This document shows, piece after piece, positions 44,471-55,221 of a stretch of 64,000 nucleotides of DNA. The notes below the pieces were generated by a model. It saw nothing but the letters and a program-made list of their open reading frames with translations. It searched no databases and was not told the DNA's origin. Numbering within the stretch: the first letter of the stretch is position 1; each line of letters begins with the position of its first letter. The position numbers and the translations under genes were made by a program. Source of the stretch: Lasiosphaeris hirsuta (Eukaryota; Ascomycota; Sordariomycetes; Sordariales; Lasiosphaeriaceae); assembly GCA_030549175.1 (NCBI GenBank), contig JAUKUA010000001.1, forward strand, positions 8,834,306-8,898,305, given 5' to 3'.

Positions 44471-45306
44471 GTGCTGGATATTGCGCTACACAGAACCTCG
44501 TGTTGGTGTCTGACTCGTTTCAATCAAGTGACGTTGAGGGCAATGAAGTTTACCTATCTCTAGCCTCGATGAATTCATCTTTCTTCACACAATGAAAGAC
44601 TTTTCAGCACAGGGCTGCAAACACCGATGTCGCGGGTCGAATAGCACCTAGGTTGGACGCCCATACCCTGAATCTTCCCCGAGCGTCCTCAACCGCAACG
44701 AAAAGCGCCTTTGTTGATGATCGCAAATTCGCAAGCACCCATCTAGCGATATAGAGTAGGCACGACTTAGCGAGGAAATTGTGCTTGAAGTCATGGGGTC
44801 AGATGTCTTATCTTCAATGCTATATCTTATCGTATAAAAACAAAAAAACAAAAAAATGCGCCATGAGGCAACGCCATACCCGGCGTTGTGAAACATTTGA
44901 AAGGGATCTTCAATGCTATAAGTGTGGCTATGAACTCATGGGAAGAATCCTCAATTTCGGACGTCTTTTGGGGCAAATTATAGATAGCTGGTGGTGATAT
45001 AGCGTAGAGGGCGGGAGGGGTTGGGACAGAGACATCCGCATTTGTACGCGCCTTGTATTCAACCATCCACTTATCGGATCCTGATCTTGCTCCCGTGTCG
45101 TGACGTGTGCCCGGCGCCTACCGACCCCTGGCCGAACAGTTGACCAATCTTCTGAGTCGACGGAGCGGAAACCCCTCTTCACGTTCTCCACTGGGATACC
45201 TTCGCGGCATATCGCCAATACGTTGTCCCTGTCGCCAGGCTTGCTCATTTCAACATTCTCACAACTGCCCTAGGTTTCTTAGCTGCATACTCGAGTCCAG
45301 TGCACC
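44471..45306. other. Non-coding, with a small retroposon-like insertion
   Basis: No gene supported apart from the element at 44825-44905; its last 200 bases lead into the DUF7580 relic. Confidence 0.4.
44810..44920 (-). mobile_element. 81-bp non-autonomous retroposon-like insertion with 15-bp target-site duplication
   Basis: ATCTTCAATGCTATA occurs at 44810-44824 and again at 44906-44920, exactly flanking an 81-bp insert (44825-44905). Read on the minus strand the insert begins CCCTTTCAAATGTTTCACAA, has a hairpin (CAACGCC/GGCGTTG around a six-base loop), then GTTGCCTCATGGCGCA and ends in a T-rich tail (TTTTTTTGTTTTTTTGTTTT). A diverged copy lies at 12160-12245. Perfect duplication shows this copy inserted recently. 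Length is below that of typical SINEs; no ORF, no terminal inverted repeats. Classification is therefore open: minimal SINE-like RNA retroposon or tiny DNA element. Confidence 0.75.
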
Positions 45307-47345
45307 ATGTCCGGGTTTGAGATTGCCGGCCTCGTACTTGGGGCTTTCCCTATCCTCCTCGATGCCGCCAAGTCACTACGCGGTATCTCCAGGACGCGAA
45401 AACGTGGTGGCAATTCGAGACACAGTTCGGCAACTTCATTGCCAAGATGGAGTTCGAGTTATTCCTGTTCTCATAATCTCTTTAAATCGTTTTGGAATCC
45501 TTCACTGACTTGTCGGCTGAAGAGTGGAGTACACTACAGAACTATCCTGGAGACCGCCTTTGGTTGGATTCACACATCAAATCTGAACTCGAGTGAAGGA
45601 TACCAGGCAGACAAGAGAGACGATGGTTTTTAGAGGAGCTGCGGAAGCTGGGGGTAGCAATGGGGCAGCTTTACGCTATGCTGCCGACCACAAAGGTAAG
45701 CAGAAACTGCCAGCTTTGATGCTCAAGAGTCACTTGGTACTAACTCTCCCGAGAATCTGGGTACCGCCGGCAATGATCTCGATAGTCAGCTGTATAAACT
45801 CAATATAAGTTTCTCCCACCAGAAGGATGCCAAAATTTCCAGAATCAGCGAAGCCAACGAAAATATTCACAAGTTCCTCAACAAAAATGATCACATCAGC
45901 TGGGTGGCGTCGACGACCACCATTCCCAGGGGAGCTCGAGCACTTGATATTTCAAATACTGCCTCCACCTTTCTTGATAATCGACGTCAAGCGCGCTCCC
46001 TCTTTGAATTTTTCCGACGTCGCTGGGTTGATGGTTACACCCGCACCGGGAATCACCAATGCAGCATTACGGTCCAGGAACGGGACTTCCGCGTGTTATT
46101 CGGCGATCGTATTGGTGGCCGGGCCCTTGTGAGGATTGAGGTTACTGAGACTGCGCCGTCGAGTCAGCCGACAACAACTTCAGCGACAGCTGCCTCTAGA
46201 AATCTCGACAAAATTATGACTTAAGAAAATAGTTGTCTTTCAAAGCGCGATGCAAGAAGGCTAAGAAGGAAAGAGGCCAAAGGCTTGAAGCGTTTGCCCC
46301 CCTCTTCAACCCCAAAAGTTAGCTTCGCTTTGTTTCTCAGTTTCAATAACAGTCCCAACCTTCAGGAAAGTCTGAGGTACTCATCAAGAAACCCTTAACG
46401 TGAGTTTTATTCAAGTACAGCCGTCGCAATCAGCTGACAGAATGCCCTGCTCCGCCTAAGTCAAAAGCCTCAGAGATGCTTGTGAGAGGTAAACACGTCT
46501 CCTTCGCTCCAATTCCGGAAGAAACCCAAGGAGTGCAGCTTGCGGTCCCGGCCCCCGAATCATCACAAGAGATGATAGATGTAGCCGCAGACTTATGGTC
46601 TATCATTAACCCGTAGAAAGCCAGGCCTTACAAAGTGATTAGGCTACATGGAGGCTCGTCCCAGAACTAGACTTTTGTTGCATCTAGACAAGCATAGTCA
46701 CCTCCTCCAACAACAAACCGTAGAGCTCTTCCTCCGAACCGGAATCCGACAGTACGACCGACTACGACTAGGACACGAGATGATCCTCCTTTTACTGAGG
46801 CTCGGCCCCGACTGGATCCCAGATGCCTGGTCGGGAAACGCCGTTGTGATTCTCCATTCCTCGGACGCGGAACAAGCTTGTTCATACCTGATACATAGCT
46901 CAATCCAGGCTTCCCCGGAACAAATGGTCCAGGCCCCCAATAGTGGTACTAAACGTGGCAAGACGGAAGCGTGTCTCGTTTCTCTGTACTCATTGGGCTT
47001 CCCGTCAATCCTGATGAACTGGGCACGAATTAACTGTGTGATTCGAGAGACTGTCCAGTAGCAGCTCGAGCAGTAGGGAACCCAGACAGAATTACGGCGT
47101 TAGAGTAGCTGAAACAGGCGGAGAGGGATTTTGGCACCGGAGTTGCGGAGGCAATCAAGCGGTGCCTACCCTATCGTCTTGAGCCAGATTCAGACAGACC
47201 TAAGAAGCTCCGCATTTGTTCGAGCGGTATGGGAGAATGTAGCGCGTCCAGTTGAGGCTTTCCGGCAGGTAATTCAGGCGCAATACAGGCAGAATCTCGG
47301 TTAGCATCAGGAACAATCTCTCGAGCCAACTTCTTTGGAGATATA
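45307..47345 (+). pseudogene. Second DUF7580-like protein relic
   Basis: Starts MSGFEIAGLVLGAFPILLDA followed by AKSLRG, the same hallmark as the locus at 26128. The frame then shifts at about 45385 into DAKTWWQFETQFGNFIAKME. Later coding-like pieces in varying frames are LSAEEWSTLQNYPGDRLWLD, WFLEELRKLGVA (after a TGA near 45594), TIPRGARALDI, FLDNRRQARSLFEFFRRRWV, HQCSITVQERDFRVLFGDRI, and at the 3' end AIKRCLPYRLEPDS and VWENVARPVEAF (to about 47270). Many stops and frame changes mean it cannot encode a full protein. The stretch 46648-47061 is open for 137 codons but contains no clear domain. The relic marks a second loss of this family near this telomere. Confidence 0.7.
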
Positions 47346-48184
47346 GCATGAGACTACAAGAGTGATATCTAGGAAGACAACTGACTGCAGCAGCAATTAT
47401 TAGCTTGTATTGGTGTGTGATGGAAGAAAAAAGGCCAAAGGAAGGTCTGACTGGAAGATATCTGTGGTGCCGGCACTAGTGTCTACCAGACACCCACAAC
47501 ACGGTAAAAATTAATAGGGCAGCTCTTTATCTGAGTTCATGCTTCAAGTTTAGTACATATAACCATAAATGGACCCGTAGACATCATGCGGGAAACATGT
47601 CCACATCAACCACTCTACCATACAAGCAAAGAGGTCGCCTAAGGCAATGGTATCGTAAAATAAATTAAAAGAAGCCATACTGCGCTATAATGATGCTAAA
47701 TGGGGGTGAGAATAATGACTATAACATAAGACATAAAACTCAAAACATACAACACCAGGAATTTGCTGGTCACCACCGACCTAACTACTAGTCTGGCTCT
47801 CACGTGTCTGGTGTATTGGATCGCAGGAATGGCTTATGTATGGGAGGTCGTACAGGATCCCGAGCTTTCCTGTGGATATGGCCGTATGTGGCAGACATCC
47901 GTAGAATTCTATCTCTTGAAGGCAGGTGTCGAGAAACCGGGTCTCCCTTTGCCCCTCGACCTGAGATAAAAACACAGCTTTTTCAACCTCAAACCCCTGG
48001 CGCCCAACGAAAGCGGGCCCACATAGCACTCAGCAAGACAACCTTATCAGGTCAATATAGAAGTTGTTGCGGGCGCCATGCCACGGTACTCAAGGGCACA
48101 GCCTCAGGCCCAGACTTCGACTCCTATGCCTCGCTCTAGGTCTAAGACTTTGCCTGTCGCTCCTTGATCATGTCTATGGCCCAG
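47346..48184. other. Non-coding
   Basis: Transitional DNA with no supported gene; short plus frames at 47763-48139 are probably shadows. Confidence 0.4.
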
Positions 48185-48457
48185 TTAGCGCACGTAGTAT
48201 TTCAATCGCGGACGTAATCCCCTACCGTTGACGCGACTCGACAGTCCTACCGGGATAGGAATCCACGTGAACAGCACAGCCACCTGACCAAACCCCCAGA
48301 TATGATCCTCAAAGTCATCTCCAGCTACAACGCGTAGTTCGTCCACTGTCGCCAAAGTGTCACCAGGCCTATAATTGCAGCCGCCAGGGACACCACGACG
48401 AACATCCCCCAAAGCACGGAAAGCCCACGAAGCAGAATCTAATCCCCCTCTGACCAA
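48185..48457 (-). pseudogene. Fragment of an unidentified fungal gene, membrane-protein-like
   Basis: An open minus frame of 90 codons with GDVRRGVPGG and a motif DHIWGFGQVAVLFTWIPIPV, a hydrophobic segment often seen near the end of fungal multi-span proteins of unknown function. It lacks a plausible N-terminus; coding-like composition stops at both sides. Probably the last gene scrap before the AT-rich zone. Confidence 0.35.
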
Positions 48458-48489
48458 CCAAACTGAGGGTGCCGCGCAGCTAAACTCTA

Positions 48490-49540
48490 ACTCTCATTCC
48501 CCGACCGATTATAGTACAATCGGTTGAAAACTACACCAAAAGTGCTAGCCCCACTTACCTAACATAGGGTAGAATCGGTTGAAATTTACTCGAGTACAAT
48601 CGGATGACTTTTCTTCTAGTAAACTTAATAAAAATTTGATACATCGAAAGCTCCCAATCATAGTATCATACTATGTAAATTCCAGCATCGTACGACTTAT
48701 ATATGGCTAGATAGTTAATGTTCAAGTTTAGATATGTTTTAGGTGGTTTTGATAGGGTAATCCCTTATAATCTTAGCATTAAACCCCGTACGTACACGCA
48801 GCTACCTATACGTATAGCCACCTCTACACATAGCTACCTATATACAAAGCTACCTCTAAAAGCCTCAATGCTAAGTCTTTATTTAGACAAGTACTATTAT
48901 TAGTCATACGATAGGTATAATACTTAAACATATACCGAATGTTAATAAATATCGCTATGTCAAATGCTTTACTACGCCTTTATTTTATAAAATAAGCAAC
49001 TTGACAAGTAGCTATTCTACTTAATTAAAGGTTTTTTTTTCTTTTCTCCTCATTAGAAAAACTAGGTTGTTAGTCATACGGTAGCTAAGATACTTAAACA
49101 TAGACTTAATGTTAATTAAAAACACTGAATAAATTTCCTTACCATATCTTCATTTATATAACGGGGAGATTGCTACGGTTAAAAGGACCGCTTGTGTAAG
49201 CGTTACTTTAGTAGTCCTTCACATAAACACTATCTCTCATTCCCAATCGGTTTGTAGTAGAAGCCGTTTAAAACCGTACCAAAAGTGCTGGACCCATATG
49301 TGTGGCATGGGGTAGAAGCCATTTACATCTTCACGAGTAGAAGCCATTTGGTTCTCCTTTGTCAAATCTAATAAAAAGTAGATGTATCAAAAGCTCTCGC
49401 TCTCTACTTCCAACACTGCCTATTTCCCTGCCGTGCGGCCAGTACGAAGGGAGATAATAGATATTGAAGTTTAGGTGTTATTCCAGGTAGTTTTGATAGG
49501 GTAACCACCTGCCATCTTGGCATTAGACCCCGTACGCCAC
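48490..49540. repeat. Pair of about 308-bp direct repeats flanking 435 bp (TRIM-like?)
   Basis: Copy A (about 48490-48797) and copy B (about 49231-49540) align along their length: shared CTCTCATTCCC, ACCAAAAGTGCT, GGGTAGAA, AATAAAAA, ATACATCGAAAGCTC versus ATGTATCAAAAGCTC, and the end GGGTAA..ATCTT.GCATTA, CCCCGTACG. Differences are largely transitions. The gap holds a second, shorter direct repeat of about 171-bp spacing (TTAGTCATACG at about 48900 and 49071, then GATACTTAAACATA-like). Layout resembles a terminal-repeat retrotransposon in miniature, or simple subtelomeric duplications. Confidence 0.7.
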
Positions 49541-49553
49541 TAGCCCCCTAGCG

Positions 49554-49620
49554 CCCCCCCCCCCCCCCCCCCCCCTCCTCTCCCCTACCTCCTCTAGCGC
49601 GCGCGCGAAAAACCTAATTT
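49554..49620. repeat. 22-base poly-C run with pyrimidine and GC tracts
   Basis: A C22 run at about 49554-49575, then CTCCTCTCCCCTACCTCCTC and GCGCGCGCG to about 49608. A further TCC repeat lies at 49687-49706. These stand out in AT-rich surroundings and mark the start of the helicase relic. Confidence 0.85.
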
Positions 49621-49625
49621 ACACG

Positions 49626-52600
49626 ATGGCTAATTCGTACTCGACGCGGGTCGAATTAATACGGCACCGACTTCCTAACCCTCACTCCTCCTCCTCCTCC
49701 TCCTCCCCTTTAACATAGAGCCTTTCACTCTCCTTCTCCCCTTTCACCTCCTTATCTATAAGCTATGTAAACGTACCATTCTAGGTAATAAGATCCCGAC
49801 TTACCTTCGTACGACACACAAATCTATCCCGGCTCCTAAGAGGACAGAGATTATCAAGGCTTGTAAAAGCTCACCAACCCTTTGGAACAACCAATAAGAG
49901 CTCCGGAACTTCCCTATTCCAAAGGAACCGATAGTAACTATCGACCTCCTCTAGACTTCCTTACTAGATAGGTTCAAGTATGGCTCTTACTTATACGTTA
50001 CCTACAAGGTCCGGAATATATAAGAACACTGTCGTACGGTACATAACTAAGTCAATCCGAACAAAAAAGGCCGCCAGGTCAGAGAGACATAACCATACGA
50101 TATGCCATAGAAGTCGGATATTTTATGCCAACAATTCTTCCATAGCCGATACAGCTTAGTACTCTTCGAGGTTATCCTTTCCGTATCGACGTAACCGGCA
50201 ATCACATAGTAACCTAGCAATGATAATAAGCTTCTCTCGCTCTTTCAGTTATAATACTTCTAGCTCTAATACCGTACGACCATTATCCTCGAGGACGAGA
50301 AAAAGTTAGTACCGTCCCCTTAGCTTAATCGTACTAGCTAGGTAGCTTATCTTGCCGACTTAGAAGTGGAGAAATTCCGTCGTACGATATCACTTAGAGT
50401 AACTGACGGCTAGTTCTATAATAGGGAAGGAAGGCTCGCTAAGGTATTAACTATTACCTGGGAAAGCTTATACCGACTTGTTTTGGAAGCGTAGAAAGTA
50501 TGCTCGTATGAAGAGGCTAGGATTGTTATGTTATTCGAGATTAATCATAAAAACATAGTAGTAGTAAAGCCGAGTAAGTTATTTAAGTTCTATATAGAAC
50601 GTCGTATAATTAAGTAGTATATTAATATATGGAAGAATATGTTAAGATATATCTTCCGGGTTTACGACTAATACGACGATAACAAGCCTATCGTAGTATA
50701 GACGGTAAAGTAGACGGACTACTTTAAGGCCTTATGTTAGCTTCTTTATTAGACCCTTTCCTATGATATAGCTATACTACGATAGTTAGATTAAAGTATG
50801 TTAAACTTTCTCCTTACTCTTTTAGACTACCGTATCCCGGACTCTATATATAATAACCTCCTATTATTTACTATGATAGTACTAGATATATAGGAGGATA
50901 GAGGGTAGGTATAGCTATAGAACTATACCGGCTAGCTCTTTGTTATAGTAAAGATTACGAGGATACTTATTATATGGTAAAACTAGTTAAAACTGGCCGA
51001 GAGTAACTTAAACCGGCGGGGCCTATTTAACATTATATAGGAGAAGGTCTTTCGATTCTTTACTATCGTATACTTCGATAACTAACTAACCTCTATGGAT
51101 TAGATTTTTAACCTCCGTACCTTCGGATATAAGATCGTTATATAAACTCCTTTCGAAAGCTAGTTCTCGTTTAACAGTAAGTAGATTACCTACTTCGATA
51201 TTACATTCTAGATAAGTAACTTCATAGGAATATTATATTATCTTATCGGAGAGGTTAGTTATATAATGGCCGACCTTACATTCTTAGATACGTTATATAA
51301 CGAGATATCTCCTATTCCGTAATATAAGCTCTTAGATAACATTTCTTAGGACTAGGTCGGCTACTCCTTTTTAATAGACCTAAAGAACCGGTAGATAGAG
51401 GGGTATAGTAACTAGGTACTAAACTATATCTTAAGAGTACTAAAGCTAAAGGTATAGTAGTTACATAGTAATACTAGTCTCGATTATCGTACGATAACCT
51501 TCAAAGAGTATCTAAAGAAGGTCGACGAGCTACGGAAGCTCTTTCTTATTACTATATACCTATTAAGTAAGTAGCCTACTCGTACGATAAAGATACTTAG
51601 TCTTTGGCATTTTAATATAGCATTTGGAAGGTTCCGGAATATCTTTATCTAAAACCGAATGGTCGCCCTTATCGTACGGTACTATAAGTCGTATTTTACT
51701 AATGGGCGGCTTAAGGTAATCTATCGCTTCCTACCACAGAAGTTAGGGACCTATATTATACGATACCTATAGCTGATCTTACTATTTTACTAGATGGTCT
51801 AGGCTAGTATCGACAACGTCTCGTAAGTCTCTCCGTACCTATGGGATATATACCTCGTACGAAGTGATATTATACTCGACGAAGACGTAGCCTACTTTTA
51901 GATCTAGTCTCTAGATAAGATATGTTATTTACTCTAAAGATTTACTACCGTGTTACTAGGTATAAAGATTAATATCTCGGCATAGCGTCATATCGTAATT
52001 AACATAGGTCGATAGTACCTAAGCGAAGTATTCCTTCCTTCTTAGGTAGGGTATGGAAAGTAGTTATACGACGGTATCGACGATGATAACTTTGACATCG
52101 GGTTGGATATGACATTGGACCTCTAGGCTAGCTACTTATTATATGTAGTAGGTTTATTATACGGTCGAATAGTAACATAGGGTAACTACGGAATTGTGCT
52201 ATGGTATGAGTAATTTTATAAGATTAGTATGTTTTAGTACCGGCTGTTCTACTTTAGGTAGGAGAATGCTGTCTCTCTCCTAAAAGTCCAGATCGACTTA
52301 TTCGAGAAGGAACGGTCTCTCGTGTAATAGGCCCGATTTTAACGACTATGGGACACGGACTTAGTTAGACGGTTAGGCGTAATATTCCAAATACTTACGG
52401 TAACCTTCTGAGATATTTAGTAGGCTACTATTGATGTTATCGTATGAGGTAATAGTCTTATCTTCTAGATTACTAGTATAGAGGGCGGTAAGAGTGTGAC
52501 GTTTTTACTACCGGTATACTATGCCCTAGACGGTGTTATTATTGTTATCGTTTCCTTCCTCGCTTTGTAAGAGGACCTTTAGAAGAGGTGTCGTATAATG

Positions 52601-53940
52601 TCGATCCGGTATAAGACTTAGTCTACTATCTCTATCTAGACTATTTCCATTATCTTAGTTATGTCCGAGGCATTCTTTACTAAGTAGTACCGGGAGTGGG
52701 TAAACTGTCTCCTTATACGGTATGAGCTAGACCGGGTAGTATTTAACGAGTATTATATTATCTTAGATAGCTCGTATGAATTCTGTCTTTAGCTTAGGGC
52801 TATCGGAGCCTCGTTTCTTACGCTAGGTACCTAGCTGGTCTTTCTTACGGCGATACTACTTCCCCGGGATGAAGCCTAGTTATTTACGATACTATACCTC
52901 CATAGGGAGTAGGTAACTATCGTACGATAAGATACTATGAGAAAGAACATTGCCTATAAGGTCCGGAAGGTCGATACCTAACTATAGGTCGATACCTTAA
53001 CCGTCCGGAACGTTAAGATATAGCTCCGGCTAATACCCGGGAAGAAGATTATCCTTTACTACTAGACGATTAATCATACGGAGGAGATGGCTTGACTACT
53101 TAACTATGGTATATACTATAGTAAGATTACTAATACCGGGGAAAAAAGTAGTATCATATAATAGTAGCTAGACTATAGGAGACCTATTATAGCTACTAGT
53201 GCCCTAGGAGTAAGTATTAACATTTCCGATGTAGGTATAACGATCTATGTTAGCCTTCTTAAGTTCTTATGGGACTTTGCTTAGGAAAGTAGTTACGCGG
53301 GCTAGAACAGAGATGTTACCTATTTTATCATTATCTTTATAAAGAGTCGAACGGTCTCGAAAGTATCGTACGGCTAAGTTAACCCGGCCGAGAAAAACGT
53401 CTCGGTTTTCGTACGAGACAACGTTATTTGTTACCGTATGATCCTATTCTAGATATTAGATAGTAGGACCGATAGACTATGGTATAAGGAGGGTAAGAAG
53501 TGGTATGACCTATGCCGGAAGTGGAACCGCCGGTAGGTACCAAAGAGTAAGCTGATGTCGGACTGGAAGACCTAGACGGTATTAGAGAAGTAGGACCGAT
53601 AACGTGTTATCGTACGCTAGACCGAGTAGTTTAGGACTATACTATAATAGGCGAAGAAGAACTACATACTATGCTAGGCCTTCTCGGCGGCTAAGGGTAG
53701 GGACGGTAGGTAGTTATACGACGGGTAGTAGTATAAGTTATATGTGTGGGGGGTAGTAGGTACTAGTTACCGGAGGACCTTAGACAAAAGAAAGAATGGC
53801 TATAGTAACAAATCTCCCGGAAGGTCATAGTCTTAAAGTAAGCTGTCTAGAAGGCCGGGGGGTTTATAAGATTTGGTAGGTATTGGTTCTATAGGGTCCC
53901 CCAGTATCTATGCCCCCGCTAAGAGGCCTTAAAATAAGAT
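49626..53940 (+). pseudogene. RIP-mutated telomere-linked RecQ-type helicase
   Basis: Many TAG/TAA codons but long recognisable protein. The upstream part carries the region typical of fungal telomere-linked helicases ahead of the motor (FRNIFI, then RMVALIVRYYKSYF, KVIYRFLPQKLG, at about 51630-51770; DUF3505-like). The motor follows: motif I GGKSVTFLLPVYYA (about 52484; the A/G-G-x-G-K-S lead-in), IIVIVSFLALxEDLxKRC, then TISIILVMSEAFFT, motif II as FNEYYIILDSSYEF (52738; normally DECH, altered by G to A and C to T), FLTAILLP (about 52850), KIILYY, and RRPIIATSALGVSI with WDFAxESSYAGxNRD (the Q-x-x-GRAGR region, about 53180-53310). Stops fall where Gln or Trp is expected. No start can be fixed; ATG 49626 is only the first in a possible frame. 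Such genes lie next to telomeres in many ascomycetes. Confidence 0.85.
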
Positions 53941-54556
53941 AGGAAGTATTTCCTATAGCTAGAGGATAGAGAGTACTTATACGAGGACGTCATGTTCTAG
54001 CTTCTTACTACGTACTAAGTTATAGAGTGAGATATAGTATTCTTTAACGTCGTCTTAATCGTACGATAGCTTAGAGTTTAGGTTCTAAATATTATTAACA
54101 TCACTACCCTTATAGTTCAGCGATTATGATAAGAAGTACTAAAGGCGAATAGGCTCTATGTTATCTTTTTATATACTTAGTTAGACACGTTATAATAGTA
54201 TTCCCTACCCTTTTTATAGGTAGTAAGTAATAAGGTAGGTACTAGTCCTTAAGGGATAGCTAGTAGAGGTGGTAGTTAAACTAGTTAGTATATCAGTTCA
54301 CGGGTAGCCTAAAAGCTAGCTAATACTTTAATACTTTACCCCCCTCCCACAGCCCTACATATAAAGCTATACCTACTTCTTAAAAGCTACAAACTTCTAG
54401 AGACTATACTAGCGACCCTCGTTAATATATCGATTTTTATAAACTAACTAGTTTAGTCTCCCTAGCTTTTCTACTTAACTTACCTAGGTCACTAGAGTAT
54501 AGACCTTAATCGACAATTACGACATCCCGATCGTGATAAAACCCCGTTCATCGCGA
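53941..54556. other. AT-rich spacer between the two helicase relics
   Basis: Nothing coding seen. A half-copy of the hairpin module (TTAAACTAGTTAGTATA) lies at about 54276-54292, and a C-rich CCCCCCTCCCACAGCCC at about 54342. Confidence 0.4.
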
Positions 54557-55120
54557 TGATACCGCCGAAGGCCGGCAGAGCTAAGGGCAAGGCGACTACC
54601 GTAGCCGCTATTACGAAGGTATAGAAGGTCGCCGAGCTGATGTTTATCCCGGCGAACGTAAACATAGTCGCTAACTAAAAGTTAACATTTTTTCTAACCT
54701 TTCGTAATATTAATACAATATAACTAGCTACTAAGCCACCTATTTATAGATAGACAATGGCGTAAATAAAGGACTATCTATATTATAACTTACTATTATT
54801 TAATATAGAGAAGAGTATCGTCTGTAAATCGGGTATTATCTAATACGTTAGCTAGTATAACATTTAGAATCTTCCTTTATATAAGTAGAAACTGATCGGA
54901 TAGTATTCCGGCGTTAATAACTTTTCGATGATCGACTACCTTACCGAGTTCGTAACCGCCAGCTAGCTAAAAGAAAACCCTAAGGTCTAAGTAAACATAC
55001 TTCCTAACTAGACCCTTACGTATTAGTTAGATTCGAACAGTAACTAAAACGATAGTAATCTTACTATCACTTTAGGTTATAAGAGTAAGATTACTATAGC
55101 TAAATACTCGGATTATGAAG

Positions 55121-55221
55121 GTATGTTAGTTATTAAACTAGTTAGTCTATTATCTCACTAGTATATTAGTTGGTTTAATATCCGTAGTATTATAATCTAT
55201 TAATAACATCCTCTTCCATAG
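55121..55221 (+). repeat. Hairpin module in an intron-like segment, copy 1
   Basis: GTATGT (55121) to CCATAG (55221). Inside, ATTAAACTAGTTAGT (55132-55146) and ATTAGTTGGTTTAAT (55165-55179) form an inverted repeat whose four mismatches are all transitions. Confidence 0.7.
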
